From the NCBI GenBank assembly GCA_947258835.1, contig CAMYJY010000113.1, positions 1 through 7,633 on the forward strand: DNA of 7,633 bases, given 5' to 3'. The notes below the pieces were generated by a model. That model had not been told where the DNA came from. It searched no databases and worked only from the letters and a program-made list of their open reading frames with translations. Of the stretch, positions 4,502-7,633 are shown piece by piece (the stretch's first letter is position 1; every line of letters starts with the position of its first letter). The translations under genes and the position numbers were made by a program. The DNA comes from an uncultured Pirellulales bacterium (GTDB lineage: Bacteria > Planctomycetota > Planctomycetia > Pirellulales > Lacipirellulaceae).

Positions 4502-6951
4502 GACTCTTCCTCCTCCGAGCGCTGCTCGACAAACTGATCCTGGTATTTGAGATACATGAAGGAGCCACACAGGGCGAGCATCCCCAACAACAAAAAGGCC
4601 ACGATGCGATAGAACGGATCGAGCCGCGCCAAGTCGACAAAAAACACCTTCCAGGCCACAATCGCGAACAAGGCCAAGCCCAGATAGCGGAGGATCCGCT
4701 GGGACTTGCTGATTCCCCGTAGAATGAGGGCTAAGGCAAACAACGACCAGAGAATCGAGACTCCGCCCGCGCGGAGGCCTGCCACATAGGTGTTCAGGAA
4801 CGAATTCACCTCCAGCGTCAGATAGATGAACAGCATGCCCAGACCGCAAAATCCCAGCAGACTGGCGACGGATTGGGAACGGCTGGTCAGCAAGGCGTAG
4901 CCGCCGACCAAAAATCCTACCACGGCCCCAAAATCCACCAGACGCAGGATAGCATCGCGGAAGGAGTACGGGCCGCCATAAAGCAGCTGGCCGCTGATCT
5001 GCCAGGAAGGCAAATCAAACACCAACATTTTCACCAGCACGCCGCCCACCGCCACCAGCAGGAGCGTGGTCCAGGCCTGATTTTTGCGTTGCAAAACCTC
5101 GTACAGCAACAACCCACACATCCCCAGCCACAACAGCGTCAGCAGAGGCAGCTTCATTGGTTGGTACAGGTACCCGAAGGTACGATTGAATTCTAGGTGG
5201 AGATAAAGGAACGACATGGCCAAGCCCATCCCCACGGCCAGCCGCAGCGCCCAGGCGCTGGGCACCCAGCCCGCGACATCGTTCGCCGGATCGACCATAC
5301 CGGTCAGTTTCTGCTGCCGTCGCAGCAACCAAGCCGCGCCTCCCAGCGAAGCAATGGGCACGCCAAACATCACCACCCGCTCGACCAGCGTACTCATGTA
5401 ATTGGCCAGTGCCAGGTCAGCGGTCGCTGGCCCGCGCAGGAATTGCGTGCCCAAATCCACGCAGCAAAATCGCACCAGCACCACCGCGTAGAGCACGTAA
5501 CAGACCTGCCTTAAAAACTCGCTGCCGATCTTTCCCGCGATCCAGAGCAGCACCAAGGCCTGCAACGCCCAGCTGGCAGTGAGCCATTCCCGCGACAGCA
5601 CCAGCGGCATCGTGACCGCCAGGAAGAACCCGGCCAGCCCGATAAAGACCACGAGCAAATCACGATCGACCAGCCGCCGCCGGAGAAAGTAGAACACGTG
5701 CGCCGTGTAGAAAGCGGCCAGCGAGAGCGTGATGGTCGCGACCGACTCACGGCTGAATTTCTCGGCAACCAGTTGATAGGACAGGACATAAAACACGGTG
5801 GCGTTGATCAACAGGGCCAGCAAATCGAGCAGGTTCGACGGAGAGGCGTTCACGACCTTGTACAAAAACGTCATCGTAGAAAACAGGACAAAAAAGCTCG
5901 TCAGATAGGGCATGACTTCCCAAAACTGGCTGACATCGTACGACCGCAGCGAGGCGCAAAACAGCAGGTACGTGGCGGCAAAACTGAGGTAGTTCACTTG
6001 CCGCCAGTTCTTCCAATAGCAGAGGGCCAACACGCCGATCCCCAACACCAGCAGGTATCCGTACAGAGCGGAAAAATTCACCACGTCCGCGCTCAGCATC
6101 ACCGGCGTGCCGTAGCCGCCGATAATGCCCAAGACGGCCACCAAGATCGAGTTGAATCGCACGGCCACCCCGCCTGCCACCGCGGTGATGACGACCATCA
6201 GGGCAAAGGCTGGAGCTTGTTCGATCAGCTGGTAGAAATTGGCGGCGGCGAACACGGCGAAATACAGCGTGGCCAAACCGCCCCCCAGCAGCCCCTGTCC
6301 CAAGAGATGGTATTTGCGGCCCAGCAAGCGCGTGCCGGCGATCATCATGCCCAGGCCCGTGGCCGTAGAGAGTGCCACCCGCCCGATCTCGCCAATCACC
6401 CCATGCTCCACCGAGTATTTAAGAAAAAAGCCCACGCCCACTACCAGAATCAGAATTCCCAATCGCAGCAGCCACTGGCTGGCTACCGCATATTCCACGG
6501 ACATGCCGGCGGGCAGATGTTCCTCGCCCACGATGATCCAATTCCAAATCCGCTGCAGTGTTTCCCGGGCAGCCGTTTCCAAAGGCGAGGGCTGGCGCGG
6601 TTGGGACGGCCGGGGCGGTGCTACCGGGGCTGCTGGGAAGGCGGTCGACGCGATGTAGGGCGCGGTCGGCTCTGCAGGCTGGGGCTCGCTGGGCGGCGGG
6701 CAGGACGGCCTCATGGGAGTCTCTACCGCTACAGGTTCTTCTTCCTGCTGAGGCTGCTGCGGCTGCTCTGGAACGGGCGTTCGCGGTACGTCCGCACGGT
6801 CCACTGCTTTGCGGAGGGCACGTAGCTCACGGCTTATTTCCTTGAGTTGCGCCTGCTGTTCCCGCCGCATACGGATCAGCAACACCACGAGGGACAACGG
6901 TACCACCAATACCACTGCGACCACGAACAGAAAACCAATAAATTCGGGCAT
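4498..6951 (-). CDS. DUF2339 polytopic membrane protein
   Basis: This is an 817-residue giant inner-membrane protein. It has an N-terminal TM helix (about 4-26), a short charged coiled coil (28-52, RREQQAQLKEISRELRALRK) and a Pro/Gln/Glu-rich linker (about 55-125). From about 158 to 800 there is a near-continuous run of some 20 or more hydrophobic helices. Hallmarks of DUF2339 are visible: GVGFFLKYSVEHGVIGE (172-188) followed by GRVAL, LGIIGGYGTPVML (274-286), and the C-terminal KVFFVDLARLDPFYRI (768-783). Family members are about 700-1000 residues, so this is full length. The acidic tail (EEEES) overlaps the DUF3999 start. The ATG at 6951 is preceded by GGAGAG at 11 bases. Function is unknown; roles in envelope or polysaccharide processes have only been guessed from its membrane topology. 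Confidence 0.88.
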   Translation of the reverse strand: MPEFIGFLFVVAVVLVVPLSLVVLLIRMRREQQAQLKEISRELRALRKAVDRADVPRTPVPEQPQQPQQEEEPVAVETPMRPSCPPPSEPQPAEPTAPYIASTAFPAAPVAPPRPSQPRQPSPLETAARETLQRIWNWIIVGEEHLPAGMSVEYAVASQWLLRLGILILVVGVGFFLKYSVEHGVIGEIGRVALSTATGLGMMIAGTRLLGRKYHLLGQGLLGGGLATLYFAVFAAANFYQLIEQAPAFALMVVITAVAGGVAVRFNSILVAVLGIIGGYGTPVMLSADVVNFSALYGYLLVLGIGVLALCYWKNWRQVNYLSFAATYLLFCASLRSYDVSQFWEVMPYLTSFFVLFSTMTFLYKVVNASPSNLLDLLALLINATVFYVLSYQLVAEKFSRESVATITLSLAAFYTAHVFYFLRRRLVDRDLLVVFIGLAGFFLAVTMPLVLSREWLTASWALQALVLLWIAGKIGSEFLRQVCYVLYAVVLVRFCCVDLGTQFLRGPATADLALANYMSTLVERVVMFGVPIASLGGAAWLLRRQQKLTGMVDPANDVAGWVPSAWALRLAVGMGLAMSFLYLHLEFNRTFGYLYQPMKLPLLTLLWLGMCGLLLYEVLQRKNQAWTTLLLVAVGGVLVKMLVFDLPSWQISGQLLYGGPYSFRDAILRLVDFGAVVGFLVGGYALLTSRSQSVASLLGFCGLGMLFIYLTLEVNSFLNTYVAGLRAGGVSILWSLFALALILRGISKSQRILRYLGLALFAIVAWKVFFVDLARLDPFYRIVAFLLLGMLALCGSFMYLKYQDQFVEQRSEEEES
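4508..4516 (-). promoter_or_regulatory. Shine-Dalgarno of the DUF3999 gene inside the DUF2339 gene
   Basis: On the minus strand, GGAGGAGGA (4516-4508) lies 6-10 bases before the GTG at 4501. The same bases encode part of the acidic Glu-rich tail (SEEEES) of the upstream protein. This site decides the GTG start of the DUF3999 gene and supports translational coupling. Confidence 0.65.
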
Positions 6952-7000
6952 GGGGCAAATTTCTCTCCGACGGATAACGGCGCCAAGTTCCCTACCAAGG

Positions 7001-7211
7001 GTCTTTACTTAAAGTGAAAACAGGTACGCCTAGTGCTGGCCGATGTGGGCCGGAAAAGCCCACTCCATCCGCATCTCAACCAGGTTTCGTTATCAGTCGC
7101 CGCGGTGCGGAAACGGGGGCTGTTTTCTCGGGCTTTACCGGCTTCATGGAGGCCCCGTTTTCAGTTTGAGGTCTTTACTCAATCTGAAAGAACGGCCTCC
7201 GGCCGTTTTTT
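7001..7211 (+). ncRNA. Candidate structured RNA ending in an intrinsic terminator
   Basis: Segment 7157-7170 (GTTTTCAGTTTGAG) can pair with 7008-7021 (CTTAAAGTGAAAAC) as a 14-bp closing stem with one mismatch and one wobble. Its 7159-7170 part can instead pair with 7178-7189 (CTCAATCTGAAA) as a local hairpin with one mismatch. Inside are GTGGGC/GCCCAC (7045-7063) and GGAAACGGGG/CCCCGTTTTC (7109-7118 with 7153-7162). A strong terminator follows at 7191-7211. A plus-directed terminator with no gene before it implies a transcript. No promoter was recognised, and the region could instead be a dispersed repeat or a leader for a gene beyond the right edge. Confidence 0.4.
7191..7211 (+). terminator. 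Rho-independent terminator with no upstream gene
   Basis: AACGGCC (7191-7197), loop TCC, GGCCGTT (7201-7207), running into six T's (7206-7211). The T-tract makes it directional for plus-strand transcripts; on the minus strand the hairpin is followed by CTTTCAG, which is poor. The 3' arm can alternatively pair with AAACGGC (7215-7221). Confidence 0.75.
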
Positions 7212-7315
7212 CAGAAACGGCTGTACTATCCCAACCCTACCACACCGGCTCACCGGCGGCGACGCGGGAGGGAAAAACTTTGGAATTGCCCAAATCTGCA
7301 GTTTCTGAAAGATCG

Positions 7316-7370
7316 TAGACAAATTATGACATTTTGCACATATTACATGTATCATGGCCCCCCATGTGCA
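7316..7370. promoter_or_regulatory. Promoter/operator-like patch with nested palindromes
   Basis: TAGACA (7316-7321) and CATATT (7339-7344) give a -35/-10 pair with 17-bp spacing on the plus strand. TGCACAT (7335-7341) and ATGTGCA (7364-7370) form a perfect inverted repeat. Between them lie the 8-bp palindrome TACATGTA (7344-7351) and a CATGG/CCATG hairpin (7353-7366). The AT-rich sequence stands out from its GC-rich surroundings. On the minus strand the same patch could serve the DUF2339 operon. Confidence 0.35.
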
Positions 7371-7538
7371 GTGACTACACAGCTACCGGTGCTGAGCTGG
7401 TAGGTCTCAAGCATCGTGAACGCAAGACTGAAGTCCTGCGCGGGTGGCACCGACGCTCGTAACGATTTTCTCCCAGAAGAAGAAAAGGAGCAAGTTTGCA
7501 CCAGGTTCTCCGCTGGATTCCAGCCGCACTCCTACGTC

Positions 7539-7558
7539 ATTCCCGCGCAAGCGGGAAT
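7539..7558. repeat. dRS3-like palindrome, copy B first unit
   Basis: ATTCCC-GCGCAAGC-GGGAAT, matching the 20-base consensus. It is the exact reverse complement of the unit at 2984-3003. Confidence 0.7.
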
Positions 7559-7582
7559 CTAGACCACTGGCTCTGCTACTGG

Positions 7583-7602
7583 ATTCCCGCCTGCGCGGGA
7601 AT
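7583..7602. repeat. dRS3-like palindrome, copy B second unit
   Basis: ATTCCC-GCCTGCGC-GGGAAT, matching the 20-base consensus. It is the exact reverse complement of the unit at 2940-2959. Confidence 0.7.
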
Positions 7603-7633
7603 GACTGGAACCTCCCCAATACTGCCACTAAAA

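Larger units (their letters stand above)
6952..7438. other. 487-bp non-coding region upstream of the DUF2339 operon
   Basis: No convincing gene is present. The DUF2339 promoter must lie here on the minus strand, but no strong -35/-10 pair stands out. From left to right it holds a direct repeat GTCTTTACT-Y-AA (7001 and 7171), several stable hairpins, an intrinsic terminator facing plus (7191-7211), a promoter/operator-like patch (7316-7370) and a hairpin (CTACCGGT/GCTGGTAG, 7383-7403) just before copy B of the MITE-like element. Confidence 0.6.
7439..7633 (-). mobile_element. MITE-like element, copy B, inverted, cut by window end
   Basis: The reverse complement of 7439-7633 aligns to 2909-3104 with seven substitutions and one single-base indel. 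One terminal inverted repeat is present near 7441-7469. The other would begin at the last four bases (AAAA, 7630-7633) and lies beyond the window. It carries the same pair of dRS3-like palindromes as copy A and no gene. Confidence 0.75.

Noticed and set aside
4502..4849. Upstream 116-codon extension of the DUF3999 frame to an ATG at 4849
   Set aside because: It overlaps the DUF2339 gene completely. The GTG at 4501 has a strong Shine-Dalgarno followed directly by a signal peptide, so the extension is an out-of-frame shadow.
5698..6825. 375-codon plus-strand open frame
   Set aside because: It lies antisense to the DUF2339 gene and gives a Gln/His/Arg-rich product, typical of a mirror frame of a GC-rich membrane-protein gene.
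7033..7318. Two overlapping 91-codon plus-strand frames (7033-7308 and 7043-7318)
   Set aside because: Both read straight through the hairpins and the intrinsic terminator at 7191-7211, lack a Shine-Dalgarno, and give cysteine/arginine-rich products without recognisable features.
2883..7633. Composite transposon formed by the two elements
   Set aside because: No transposase gene is present in the interval, the genes inside look like ordinary chromosomal genes, and no target duplication is visible. Kept only as a possibility within the inverted-pair finding.

Overview
The window looks like chromosome of a free-living bacterium with moderately high GC, most likely a planctomycete of the Pirellula/Rhodopirellula type. 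That placement rests on inference: the mix of short dispersed palindromic repeats in nearly every long intergenic gap, the style of the small TerB-like protein, and the DUF2339/DUF3999 pair. No rRNA, tRNA or other taxonomic marker is present.

Layout. Positions 1-166 hold the 5' end of a minus-strand gene running off the left edge. Next is a plus-strand gene (312-722) for a small acidic protein made of two 58-residue repeats that resemble TerB-type helical units. A 389-bp gap (723-1111) contains a 197-bp element with perfect 19-bp inverted ends and a nested hairpin. A two-gene plus-strand operon follows: a six-TM potassium channel with a TLGYGD filter (1112-1822), overlapping by ATGA a zinc-independent NAD(P)H quinone-oxidoreductase-like protein (1819-2826). 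The operon ends in a perfect 28-bp palindrome one base after the stop.

Positions 2883-3102 are a 220-bp MITE-like element with 30-bp terminal inverted repeats and two internal ATTCCC-N8-GGGAAT palindromes of the dRS3 type. Just after it sits a small ABM-family monooxygenase gene (3126-3416), which converges through a hairpin (3483-3508) on a minus-strand operon. That operon is a giant DUF2339 membrane protein (6951-4498) overlapping by GTGA a DUF3999 membrane-anchored exported protein (4501-3536). The pair probably forms an envelope complex of unknown function.

The right-hand 680 bp are non-coding. They contain an orphan plus-strand intrinsic terminator (7191-7211) preceded by about 190 bp with competing complementary segments, a good candidate for a structured RNA. 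After it come a promoter/operator-like patch (7316-7370) and, at the right edge, a second copy of the MITE-like element in inverted orientation (7439-7633, cut by the window end). The two copies are about 96% identical and bracket the ABM-DUF3999-DUF2339 block.

The strongest candidates for something undescribed are the structured RNA at about 7001-7221, the MITE/dRS3 element pair, and the coupled channel-oxidoreductase operon.
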